Positions 43,746 to 51,803 of a stretch of 64,000 nucleotides of DNA are shown here, in pieces; position 1 is the first letter of the stretch, and each line of letters begins with the position of its first letter. The position numbers were made by a program, and so were the translations under genes. The notes beneath the pieces are model-generated. The model had not been told where the DNA came from. It did not search any database and saw nothing but the letters and a program-made list of their open reading frames with translations. Source of the DNA: UBA7672 sp030824255 (GTDB taxonomy: Bacteria > Pseudomonadota > Alphaproteobacteria > Caulobacterales > Hyphomonadaceae); assembly GCA_942493305.1 (NCBI GenBank), contig OW818686.1:1054001-1118000 (forward strand). Direction: 5' to 3'.

Positions 43746-43980
43746 GGCCACGTCCCTTCGAAAGCCATGCCAGCACAGCCGACATTGCACGCCAACCGGG
43801 AGATTCAGTTCCCGGGGCCTGCCGTCGGGGCGAGGCTGGCGGCTTCTCGTGACCTGAATGCCATGCCAACCTTACCTGACCGTTGAATCCATTGGGGGAC
43901 CCGGATGCGGCGCCGGAACGCGGCAGGCCCGCCACTGCGGGCGGAACTCCACCCCGGCGCACAACCAGGAGGAGAGTGAC

Positions 43981-44424
43981 ATGGCGATCACAGGTGGATG
44001 CCAGTGCGGGAAGGTGCGCTATGCCATGCATGTGGAGCGGGTGGAGAAGCCGCACGTCTGTCATTGCCGGATGTGCCAGAAGGCGACGGGCGGGGTTTTC
44101 GCGGCGCTGGCCGGATGCGCGAAAGCGTCCCTTGAATGGACAGCCGGAGACCCGGCCTTCTTCGCCTCCTCAAGCCTGGCGATGCGGGGGTTCTGCCGCG
44201 ACTGCGGCACGCCGCTGTCCTTCGCGTACACCACACCCGAGGCGCGGATCTATGTGACCATCGGGTCGCTGGATGATCCGGACGCGGCCGGGATCGAGAT
44301 CCAGTACGGGCTGGAATCCCGGATCCGCTGGGTGGAGTTCTGCGAGGCCGTGCCGGGCGAGATCACGGGCGACAGCGCGGACGCACAGGCCTTCTTTGCC
44401 GGGATGGTGAACAATCAGCCCTAG
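43981..44424 (+). CDS. GFA-family zinc protein (CENP-V/GFA)
   Basis: Glutathione-dependent formaldehyde-activating-enzyme family, 147 residues. Zinc-binding cysteines: GGCQCGKVRY (C7, C9), CHCRMCQKATGG, and FCRDCGTPLSF. Start chosen at 43981, preceded by GGAGGAGAG at 6 bases; the longer frame upstream is not conserved. Function of most members is unknown, glutathione-related activities are shown for few. Its TAG stop shares CTAG with the stop of the convergent GreA/B-like gene. Confidence 0.9.
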   Translation: MAITGGCQCGKVRYAMHVERVEKPHVCHCRMCQKATGGVFAALAGCAKASLEWTAGDPAFFASSSLAMRGFCRDCGTPLSFAYTTPEARIYVTIGSLDDPDAAGIEIQYGLESRIRWVEFCEAVPGEITGDSADAQAFFAGMVNNQP

Positions 44425-44885
44425 ATCGAGATCGCGACGATCTCGGCTTCGGCTGCGCCTGCGGTGATCTCTTCACCGACGCCTTTGCCGATCATGGCGC
44501 GTGCGAGCGGCGAGACCCATGAGATGAGGCCGCACGAGGGATCCGCCTCGTCCTCTCCGACGATGCGCCAGGACTGGCGCCGGCCGTCGGCGCGAAGGAT
44601 GTTCACGGCGGACCCGAACGTAACGACATGACAGCCGGTGGGCGCGGGGTGGACCTGCGCGCTGTTGCGGCGTGCCGTCCAGTAGCGGAGGTCGCGCATG
44701 GCGCGCGCCGAAGCTTCCTTGTCGCTCGCCGCGCGGGCGGTAGCATTGGCCGCGCTATGGCGCTCGATCTCGGCGTCGATGAGGGCCAGCCCCTGAACAG
44801 TGACGAGATTCGGAAATTCGGAGATTTCCCGTTCCGGCAGGTCGATCGCTTCGACGTCTGTTTCTTTCGTGAAAGCCTTGCTCAT
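44421..44885 (-). CDS. GreA/GreB-family protein lacking the acidic tip
   Basis: Transcription elongation factor-like protein of 154 residues. The C-terminal FKBP-like Gre domain is clear (VTFGSAVNILRADGRRQSWRIVGEDEADPSCGLISWVSPLARAMIGKGVGEEI). The N-terminal coiled coil (IDAEIERHSAANATARAASDKEASARAMRDLRYWTARRNSAQV) lacks the GD-x-SEN motif that carries the catalytic acidic residues of GreA/GreB, so it probably does not stimulate RNA cleavage in the classical way. Start at 44885 (MSKAFTKE). Confidence 0.88.
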   Translation of the reverse strand: MSKAFTKETDVEAIDLPEREISEFPNLVTVQGLALIDAEIERHSAANATARAASDKEASARAMRDLRYWTARRNSAQVHPAPTGCHVVTFGSAVNILRADGRRQSWRIVGEDEADPSCGLISWVSPLARAMIGKGVGEEITAGAAEAEIVAISI

Positions 44886-45037
44886 GGCTCCAATGTAGGG
44901 TTTTCCGCGCGCGGCGCCCAACCCCGTGCCAATGTCTTGCTGACACCTTAACCCGACCACATCGATCCAACGCGATGGCTTGGTGCAATCCTGACCAAGT
45001 TTCCCTATGTATTGCTGGCAGGATTTCGGAGCGTTCC

Positions 45038-46264
45038 TTGGACGGCAAGCGCATCCTTCTCATCGTTGGCGGCGGCATAGCGGCTTACAAGTCGCTGGAG
45101 CTGATACGCCTGCTCGCGCGTGAAGGGATCGGCACGCGCGTGATCCTGACCAAGGCGGGCGCGGAGTTCGTGACGCCGCTGTCGCTGGGATCACTGTCGG
45201 GCGACAAGGTGTACCAGGAATTGTTCAACCTCACCGATGAAGCGGACATGGGGCATATCGAGCTGTCGCGCTCGGCCGACCTCGTTGTCGTGGCGCCGGC
45301 GACGGCGGACCTGATTGCGAAGGCCGCAAACGGTCTCGCCAACGATCTTGCCTCCACCACGCTTCTTGCCACCGACAAGCCCGTCCTGATGGTTCCGGCG
45401 ATGAATGTTCGCATGTGGGAGCACGCGGCGACGCGGCGCAATGTGGCGCAGCTGGAAGCTGACGGCGTGCGCGTGATGCAGCCCGATGTCGGGCCGATGG
45501 CGTGCGGCGAATATGGCGCCGGCCGCCTGCCCGAGCCTGTCGAGATCGCCAAGCGCATTCGCGGCCTGCTGGCCGGGCCCTCAGGCGTCGGGCCGCTGGC
45601 TGGCCTGCGCGCCGTGATCACGGCGGGGCCGACGCGCGAGCCGCTGGACCCGGTTAGGTTCATCTCCAACCATTCGTCGGGCCGCCAAGGCTATGCGATT
45701 GCCGAAGCGCTGGCGCGGCTGGGCGCCGACGTGCGCCTTGTGACAGGGCCGACGCAGCTGCCGATTCCCGATGGCGTTGCCGGCGTGAAGATCGAGACGG
45801 CTGTGGAGATGCAGGAGGCCGTAAGGGCCAACCTGCCGGCCGACATCTTCATTGGCGTCGCCGCCGTGGCCGACTGGCGGCCGGCGACGCGTGCGCAGGG
45901 CAAGCTCAAGCTGAAAGGCGGCAGCGAAGAGAACGTAGCGCTAAAGCTGGTCGAAAACCCCGACATCCTGAAATCGATCGGTACGCGGAAGAAGGAACGT
46001 CCGCGCCTGGTTATCGGCTTTGCGGCCGAGACCAGCGACGTGGAGAAGCATGCCAAGGGCAAGCTTTCCCGCAAGGGCGCAGACTGGGTGATCGCCAACG
46101 ATGTTTCGGGCGATGTGATGGGCGGCTCGGACAATCAGGTCCTGCTGGTGTCCAAAGGCGGCGTGGAACGCTGGCCGCGCATGGCGAAATCCGAGGTAGC
46201 CATCCGGCTGGCCGATCGGATTGCCGCGCATTTCCGCGATCCCGATAGGAGCGCGGCGGAATAG
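45038..46264 (+). CDS. coaBC: Bifunctional phosphopantothenoylcysteine decarboxylase/synthetase
   Basis: Flavoprotein that makes 4'-phosphopantetheine in CoA synthesis. CoaC half (residues 1-190): DGKRILLIVGGGIAAYKSLELIRLL, VVVAPATADLIAKAANGLANDLASTTLLA, catalytic-region VPAMNVRMWEHAATRRN and MACGEYGAGRLPE. CoaB half: VITAGPTREPLDPVRFISNHSSGRQGYAIAEALA, ADWRP and IGFAAET. I choose the TTG at 45038, with GGAG 6 bases before it, since homology starts there; an ATG at 44975 would add 21 unsupported residues. 408 residues. Confidence 0.95.
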   Translation: MDGKRILLIVGGGIAAYKSLELIRLLAREGIGTRVILTKAGAEFVTPLSLGSLSGDKVYQELFNLTDEADMGHIELSRSADLVVVAPATADLIAKAANGLANDLASTTLLATDKPVLMVPAMNVRMWEHAATRRNVAQLEADGVRVMQPDVGPMACGEYGAGRLPEPVEIAKRIRGLLAGPSGVGPLAGLRAVITAGPTREPLDPVRFISNHSSGRQGYAIAEALARLGADVRLVTGPTQLPIPDGVAGVKIETAVEMQEAVRANLPADIFIGVAAVADWRPATRAQGKLKLKGGSEENVALKLVENPDILKSIGTRKKERPRLVIGFAAETSDVEKHAKGKLSRKGADWVIANDVSGDVMGGSDNQVLLVSKGGVERWPRMAKSEVAIRLADRIAAHFRDPDRSAAE

Positions 46265-46314
46265 CGCAACCTGTCCGGTTGGCGCTTTTGGCGCTGAGGC
46301 CCTAGATCGCCATC

Positions 46315-46599
46315 ATGATCCGTCACATCGTCTTTTTCACGCTGAAGGATCCGCGCGAGGCGCCGGATATCATCGGCCATCTCAAGCGGCTGGGGACCAT
46401 TCCGGGCTCGACGCTGTTCGAGGTCACGCAGAACAGCAAGGCCGACCTGTTCGGCAACGAGATCGACGTCGTGGTCTATGCCGAGTTTCCAGACGTCGCA
46501 GCGCTGCACGCCTACAAGAAACATCCGACCTACATGGATGTGACCAACACCGTTCGGCCCCGGCGCGAGCTGCGGTTTGCGGCGGATGTGGAAGCCTAG
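46315..46599 (+). CDS. Dabb-domain protein
   Basis: 94-residue stress-responsive alpha/beta-barrel (Dabb) protein. MIRHIVFFTLKD at the start and VVVYAEFPDVAALHAYKKHPTYMDVTNTVRP near the end are the family signature. Dabb proteins form dimeric barrels; some catalyse small cyclisation or decarboxylation steps, most are uncharacterised. It lies between coaBC and dut on the same strand. Confidence 0.9.
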   Translation: MIRHIVFFTLKDPREAPDIIGHLKRLGTIPGSTLFEVTQNSKADLFGNEIDVVVYAEFPDVAALHAYKKHPTYMDVTNTVRPRRELRFAADVEA

Positions 46600-46674
46600 C
46601 CTGTGGACGGCGGCGCCCCGGCGCTCGCCCCCCGCCCTATCCCGCGCTAATCAAGAGGCTCCGAGGAGCCGCTC

Positions 46675-47127
46675 ATGACCGTCACCATTCAAGTTGCGCC
46701 GCTGCCGCATTTCGAGGGTCTCGCCCTGCCCGCTTACGAGACGGCGGATGCGGCGGGCATGGATCTGCGCGCGGCGATCCCGGAGGATCAGCCGGTCACG
46801 CTGAAGTTCGGCGAGCGGGCGATGGTGCCGACGGGGCTGACCATTGCGCTGCCGCCGCGCCATGAGGCGCAGATCCGGCCGCGCTCGGGCCTTGCGGCGA
46901 AGCATGGCGTGACCTGTCTCAATTCACCCGGCACGGTGGATGCGGATTATCGCGGCGAGATGAAGGTGATCCTGATCAATCTCGGGCAGGAGCCGTTCGT
47001 GATCAGGCGCGGTGAGCGCATCGCGCAGATGGTGATTGCGCCGGTTACGCGTGCGGAGATGATGCGCGTCGATGTGCTGGACGAGACACAGCGCGGCGCG
47101 GGCGGATTTGGATCAACCGGGCGATAG
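46675..47127 (+). CDS. dut: dUTP diphosphatase
   Basis: Hydrolyses dUTP to dUMP, keeping uracil out of DNA and feeding thymidylate synthesis. Trimeric dUTPase motifs: AGMDLRAA (motif 1), RSGLAAKHGV (2), NSPGTVDADYRGEMKVILINLG (3), RIAQMVIAPV (4) and RGAGGFGSTGR (5). 150 residues, full length. SD GAGGAG is in place. coaBC-dut linkage is widespread. Confidence 0.97.
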   Translation: MTVTIQVAPLPHFEGLALPAYETADAAGMDLRAAIPEDQPVTLKFGERAMVPTGLTIALPPRHEAQIRPRSGLAAKHGVTCLNSPGTVDADYRGEMKVILINLGQEPFVIRRGERIAQMVIAPVTRAEMMRVDVLDETQRGAGGFGSTGR

Positions 47128-47148
47128 GCCAGACGCGAAGTAGATACG

Positions 47149-48492
47149 CTAACCCTTCAACTCCAGCTCGGGCTTCGCCATCTCGGCGAGCAGGAAATGG
47201 TCTGTATCGTTGATTGGTGTAAGGCCGCCGAAGTCGAAGGCTGAGCGATCAATGATGATGTCGCGCGGACGGAGCTCGCGCGAGAGTTCGAGGCCTTCGA
47301 GCGAGCGACAGCGCGAGAAAGCGACATAGGCCTGACCGTGGGCGAACATGCCCCTGTCGAAATCGATATATACCTTGTCTAGCGTCATGCCCTGCGATTT
47401 GTGGATCGTGGTGGCGTAGGCGAGGCGTAGCGGCAACTGCTTGAACGAGCCCACGACGGACCGCGACACGGACTTGGCGCCGGCATCGAATTCGTAGCGG
47501 AACTTTTCCCAAGCCTGCTGTGACACACGATGCGTTTCGCCGGCGATCTTCACATAGGCGTCACTCTCGCCAAGGCCCTGCACGACGCCCAGGGAGCCGT
47601 TGACCCACCTGCTCTGCGGGTCGTTGCGGATCATCATCACGCGTGCGCCGGCCTTGAGCTCCAGCACTTCTTCGGTGGGAAAGGCCTTGGGCTCGAAATT
47701 TCCTTCCAGCGTTGCAGTATAGTTGCGCGCGGGGCCATCGAGCTCGGCGAGACGCAGTTGGTTGATGCGCCAGGCGGCGGCGTTGTTGGGCGTGAGGACG
47801 ACATGTGTGATGCTGGCTTCAGCGGGCGAGCGCGGCGAGACGCGTGTCTTCAGAAGATCGATATCCTCCGGCGCGAGGCGGCCGTTGCGCAGGCTGTTGA
47901 GGACACGGATGAAGGCTTCGTCTTCCTGACGGAAGATGCGTTTCAGCGCGGCAAGGCGGAATTGCGCGGCCTGGAAGCCCGGCGCCTTGAAGAACCAGGC
48001 GCCGCCATAGCTTTCCTGCAGGATGTGCTCGACATCGCTGCCGACCACGGGCGGAAGCTGGTGCAGGTCGCCCGACAGGATCATGCGGACGCCGCCAAAG
48101 GGCGCGCGACTGGCGCGGTTCAGACGCAGCGTGTTGTCGATGGCCTGCATCATGTCGGCGCGGACCATGGAGACCTCGTCGATCACCATGGTCTCGATGG
48201 CTTTCACCACGCGCTGGTTGCGAATCTTGCGCGCGTCGCCTGCGTCCAGCAGGCGCGGCGGGAAGTTGAAGAAGCTATGGATCGTCTGCCCGCCGACATT
48301 GACGGCTGCGAGCCCGGTGGGCGCGAGGACGATGGCCTTGTCGAGCGAGTTGAAGATCAGCTGACGCAGCAACGTGGTCTTCCCCGTGCCCGCACGGCCC
48401 GTGAGGAAGACATTGCGCCGCCCGCCCACAATCTCGTCGACGAGGGGCTGGTAGACGTTGGAGGTGGGCTGGGCGGTCAATACCACCGCCAT
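47149..48492 (-). CDS. Pif1-like SF1B DNA helicase
   Basis: AAA/RecD-related helicase of 447 residues. Motif I (Walker A) FLTGRAGTGKTTLLRQLI, motif Ia VLAPTGLAAVNVGGQTIHSFF, motif II (Walker B) MVIDEVSMVRADMMQAID, motif III MILSGDLHQLPPV, and C-terminal LAYATTIHKSQGMTLDKVYID / QAYVAFSRCRSLEGLEL (motifs V-VI). The layout is Pif1 rather than RecD because of the Pif1 signature near DEVSM and the absence of RecBCD partners. Pif1 enzymes unwind G-quadruplexes and R-loops. Convergent with dut, divergent from moeB. Confidence 0.92.
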   Translation of the reverse strand: MAVVLTAQPTSNVYQPLVDEIVGGRRNVFLTGRAGTGKTTLLRQLIFNSLDKAIVLAPTGLAAVNVGGQTIHSFFNFPPRLLDAGDARKIRNQRVVKAIETMVIDEVSMVRADMMQAIDNTLRLNRASRAPFGGVRMILSGDLHQLPPVVGSDVEHILQESYGGAWFFKAPGFQAAQFRLAALKRIFRQEDEAFIRVLNSLRNGRLAPEDIDLLKTRVSPRSPAEASITHVVLTPNNAAAWRINQLRLAELDGPARNYTATLEGNFEPKAFPTEEVLELKAGARVMMIRNDPQSRWVNGSLGVVQGLGESDAYVKIAGETHRVSQQAWEKFRYEFDAGAKSVSRSVVGSFKQLPLRLAYATTIHKSQGMTLDKVYIDFDRGMFAHGQAYVAFSRCRSLEGLELSRELRPRDIIIDRSAFDFGGLTPINDTDHFLLAEMAKPELELKG

Positions 48493-48542
48493 TGAACTGG
48501 CGCGCGGGCCATGATTTCTGCTCCCACGAGGATGGATCGATC

Positions 48543-49313
48543 ATGAGTCTAACGCCCCAGCAGCTGGAACGCTACGCCCGGCATATCATGCTGCGGGAGA
48601 TCGGTGGACCTGGGCAGCAGGCCCTCCGGGGCGCCTCCGTCACGCTTGTCGGCGCCGGCGCGCTGGGCGGACCTGTGGCGATGTATCTCGTAGCGGCGGG
48701 GATCGGCTCGCTGACCCTGATCGACGACGATGCGGTGTCCCTGTCGAACCTGCAGCGACAGGTTTTGTTTGCGACGCCCGATGTCGGGCGATCCAAAGTC
48801 GAGGTCGCCATGGAGCGGCTGCGCGCCCTCAACCCCGATGTGACCCTGTATGTCGAGCAGCGGCGGCTGAACGACGACAATGCGTGGAAGCTGGTTGCGG
48901 GCGCGGATATCGTGGTCGACGGGACGGACAGTTTTACAACGCGGTTCGCCGTCAATGCCGCGTGCCACGCGCTGGAGATGCCGCTGGTGTCTGGCGCGGT
49001 AGGCCGGTGGAGCGGGCAAGTCTCCGTGTTCAAGTCCGGCCAGACGAAAGACAAACCGCTCGCGGAGCGCCTGCCCTGCTATCGCTGTCTGGTCTCGGAG
49101 ATGCCCGAGGCAGAGGAGACTTGCGCGATGGTGGGCGTGATCGGGCCGCTGACAGGGATCGTCGGCGCGCGCATGGCGCTTGAGACGGTGAAGGAGATCA
49201 CCGGCGCAGGCGAGACGATGGCCGGACGGCTGTGGCTGTTCGACGGACTGAGCGGTGATTCGCGTAACGTGGCGCTGAAGGCCGACCCAGCCTGTGTCGT
49301 GTGCGGCGGCTGA
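48543..49313 (+). CDS. moeB: MoeB/ThiF-type sulfur-carrier adenylyltransferase
   Basis: Adenylates the C-terminus of MoaD/ThiS-like carriers for molybdopterin or thiazole synthesis. Start at 48543 (MSLTPQQLERYARHIMLREIGGPGQQALRGASVTLVGAGALGGP). Nucleotide loop GAGALGG, DDDAVSLSNLQRQVLF, DGTDSFTTRFAVNAA, and two Cys pairs CYRC and CVVC that bind zinc. 256 residues, with no C-terminal rhodanese domain, as in MoeB. The MoeB/ThiF distinction cannot be fixed by eye. Confidence 0.9.
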   Translation: MSLTPQQLERYARHIMLREIGGPGQQALRGASVTLVGAGALGGPVAMYLVAAGIGSLTLIDDDAVSLSNLQRQVLFATPDVGRSKVEVAMERLRALNPDVTLYVEQRRLNDDNAWKLVAGADIVVDGTDSFTTRFAVNAACHALEMPLVSGAVGRWSGQVSVFKSGQTKDKPLAERLPCYRCLVSEMPEAEETCAMVGVIGPLTGIVGARMALETVKEITGAGETMAGRLWLFDGLSGDSRNVALKADPACVVCGG

Positions 49314-49317
49314 CGCG

Positions 49318-50298
49318 CTACCTCTTCAGCTCGTTGTAGATCACCGTCACATACGCATCGTCCGTGATGAAGCTGCCTGCGGCGCCGAAGCGGGGCGTCC
49401 ATTGGGCCAGCGGCTTGGCCGCGACGGTCTGTTCGAGCGTACGACCCTGTTTCACCAGCGCGTCGACCGCGGCGCGGGCGCCCTTGTGCATCTCCAGCAC
49501 GGCTTCGAGATCTGCGCGCGTGGCAAGTTCGCCGTGGCCGGGGATGATCTTCGTTGTCGGCTTTGCGATTTCGAGCGCCCGCGCGACAGCGGCGATGAAT
49601 CCGGCCTGCGTGCCGCCCGACCCAATATCCACGAAGGGATAGCGGTCCTTCATGTAGGTGTCGCCCATGTGCAGGACGTCGGCCTCGACGAAGTAGATCA
49701 GCACGTCGCCGTCGGTGTGCGCCGGCAGGGGCGCGTTGATGGCGCGGATGGTCTGGCCGTTGAGGTGGAAATCTATGCCCTGCGTGAAGGTCACGACGGG
49801 CAGCGCGATCTTCGGCGCGGCCTGAGCCTGTGCGGTCCGGCCGGTGGTGACGAGTTCGCCGGTAAGGCGCTTGCGGACATTCTCGCTGGCGAAGATGGTG
49901 GCCCCCGCCTTGCCGAACACTTCGTTCCCGCCGGCATGGTCGAAATGCCAGTGCGTGTTGATCAAATATTTCGGCTTGCCCTTGGTCAGCTCCTCGATCT
50001 TGGCGAGGTTGGCCGCAGCGTTGGTGGCATACTGGTCGTCGATCAGGAAGACGCCGTCCTCGCCGACGCTGATGCCGAGATTGCCTCCCTGCCCGATCAG
50101 CATGGAGACGCCCTGACCCAGATCTTCCACACGGGCGAAGGCCTGGGAATTGGAAGACGGCAGCGGGACGCGCGGCGGAGCCGGGGGGTCAGGCTCACGA
50201 ACCTGAACGAAAAGGTCGGGCTCGCGGACAGCATTGTCGGCAACGCAAGCGCTGAGACCCAGGACGCCGAGAATGGCCGTTGAAAGAAGGATACGCAT
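49318..50298 (-). CDS. Exported metallo-beta-lactamase-fold hydrolase (lipoprotein)
   Basis: MBL-fold hydrolase of 326 residues with lipoprotein signal MRILLSTAILGVLGLSAC (Cys 18). Zinc ligands H116-W-H118-F-D120-H121 (LINTHWHFDHAGGNEVF), H198-type HTDGD, and PGHGE near residue 250. Proteins of this group are often annotated cyclase or MBL hydrolase and not proven beta-lactamases. It is the second of a tandem pair with 50308-51201, 9 bases apart. Pro-rich N-terminal linker (RVPLPSSNSQ). Confidence 0.92.
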   Translation of the reverse strand: MRILLSTAILGVLGLSACVADNAVREPDLFVQVREPDPPAPPRVPLPSSNSQAFARVEDLGQGVSMLIGQGGNLGISVGEDGVFLIDDQYATNAAANLAKIEELTKGKPKYLINTHWHFDHAGGNEVFGKAGATIFASENVRKRLTGELVTTGRTAQAQAAPKIALPVVTFTQGIDFHLNGQTIRAINAPLPAHTDGDVLIYFVEADVLHMGDTYMKDRYPFVDIGSGGTQAGFIAAVARALEIAKPTTKIIPGHGELATRADLEAVLEMHKGARAAVDALVKQGRTLEQTVAAKPLAQWTPRFGAAGSFITDDAYVTVIYNELKR

Positions 50299-50307
50299 GA
50301 TGTCTCC

Positions 50308-51201
50308 CTACCCTTTGAGGCCATTGTAGAGCGTGCGCGTGAAGCTCCCTTCGCTGATGAAGCTCCACGCGTAGTTGGCCCACGGTTTCAGCGGGCGTGC
50401 GGCGATGGTTTTTTCCAGCGTGTCGCCAGCCTTGATACGCGCATCCACGGCGGCGATGGCGCCTTCGAGCATGGCGATCTGTCTTGCGAGATCGGCCCGC
50501 GTACCGATTTCGCCATGTCCGGGAATGATCCTCGTCGACTCGTTCACCTTGCCATGGGTGTCCCTCATGACATCGAGATAGCCCCGCGCCGAGCCGCCCG
50601 AGCCGAGGTCGATAACCGGGAAGATACCGTTGAAGAACAAATCGCCCATGTGCAGCACGTTGGGCTCGACAAACCACACCATGGCGTCGCCATCGGTGTG
50701 GGATGCTTTCACGTGGGTGACCCGGATCGTCTCGTCATTGAGGTGGAAGTCGACCCCGGCAGTGAAGGTGACCACGGGCCACGCCAGCTCGGGAGATGGA
50801 GCCGCAGGCTGTCCATTGAGGCCGATCGAGGCGACTTCGCCGGTGAGACGGCGACGCACGTTCTCGTGCGCGAAGATCATCGCGCCAGCTCCGGCAAACG
50901 CAGCGTTTCCGCCGGCATGGTCGCCGTGCCAGTGCGTGTTGACGAGATAGCGCGGAGCGCCGCCTGCGATTTCCTGGATCTTTGCGAGGTTGGCGGGGGC
51001 CGTTCCGGGGTACTGGTCATCGATAACGAAGACGCCGTCAGGACCCGACGAGACCCCAATATTGCCGCCCTGCCCGAAGATAACATGCAGGCCGGAGCCG
51101 AGATCGACCGTCTTGGCTGATGGGAGCGCCCCCTGGGCCAAGGCGACCGGCGCGAGCGCCAGATACGAGACGATAGCCACTGCGACCGTTATCCGGTTCA
51201 T
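50308..51201 (-). CDS. Exported metallo-beta-lactamase-fold hydrolase, paralogue
   Basis: MBL-fold hydrolase of 297 residues with a Sec signal MNRITVAVAIVSYLALAPVALAQ. Zinc motif H90-W-H92-G-D94-H95 (LVNTHWHGDHAGGNAAF), then SHTDGDAMVWF and PGHGEIG. It shares long identical runs with its downstream neighbour (e.g. DGVF-IDDQYP/YA-TA-AANLAKI, ENVRRRLTGE versus ENVRKRLTGE), so the pair arose by duplication. Soluble periplasmic here, lipidated there. Confidence 0.92.
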   Translation of the reverse strand: MNRITVAVAIVSYLALAPVALAQGALPSAKTVDLGSGLHVIFGQGGNIGVSSGPDGVFVIDDQYPGTAPANLAKIQEIAGGAPRYLVNTHWHGDHAGGNAAFAGAGAMIFAHENVRRRLTGEVASIGLNGQPAAPSPELAWPVVTFTAGVDFHLNDETIRVTHVKASHTDGDAMVWFVEPNVLHMGDLFFNGIFPVIDLGSGGSARGYLDVMRDTHGKVNESTRIIPGHGEIGTRADLARQIAMLEGAIAAVDARIKAGDTLEKTIAARPLKPWANYAWSFISEGSFTRTLYNGLKG

Positions 51202-51290
51202 CCGTTTTCCTCCACGTGGCGTGGAAGAGAGACTCAGCGCGCGCGGACTTCAAGCGAAATCGTCGCAAGCTGACGCAGGCGGCATGGCCC

Positions 51291-51716
51291 TTACTGGACT
51301 TCTTCGGCGATACAGCCATCGCCGTCGAACGACACGGTTTCGACGCGGCCGGACACCATCACGAATCGCGTGTTGCAGATGGCGCGATAGGTCTGGGGCG
51401 GCTCCCACACAGGAAAGGTCTCCGAGATGGTTTCGGTGCGTTCGACGCCGTCCCGGTCCTTGTACTTGCGCGTGACCTCGCGGGTTTCGTCGCGCCAATA
51501 GCCTGCGCGCTCGTCCATGCTGGTTTTCGAATAGGCCCAGAGTTCACGGCCGCCCGACATCGGCGTGCGGGTTTGCGGCGGGCCCCAGTCGATCAGGACG
51601 GCGTCCGTGCTGGCGCCCTGCAGGAGGCTCATGTGCTGGCGATAGCCCTCCTCGGTGGCGCAGGCGGAAAACGCCAACGCCGAGGCCATCGCGGCAATCA
51701 GAATCCGGAAGCGCAT
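51291..51716 (-). CDS. Unknown lipoprotein
   Basis: 141-residue lipoprotein with signal MRFRILIAAMASALAFSAC, Cys 19. The mature part carries GYRQHMSLLQGASTDAVLIDWGPPQTRTPMSGGRELWAYSK, the pattern of a small-outer-membrane (SmpA/OmlA-like) domain often seen with WG-x-P; identity uncertain. Two C-terminal Cys (AICNTRF, DGDGCIAEE) may pair. Co-directional with, and 89 bases upstream of, the MBL pair. Confidence 0.82.
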   Translation of the reverse strand: MRFRILIAAMASALAFSACATEEGYRQHMSLLQGASTDAVLIDWGPPQTRTPMSGGRELWAYSKTSMDERAGYWRDETREVTRKYKDRDGVERTETISETFPVWEPPQTYRAICNTRFVMVSGRVETVSFDGDGCIAEEVQ

Positions 51717-51803
51717 CGTCCCACCCTCAAACCTGTCCTGCGCCGACTGTGTCGGGCGCAGGCTTAAGCCAGCTTGAATGGGGGCGGCGCTCTGCGCCAG
51801 CCC

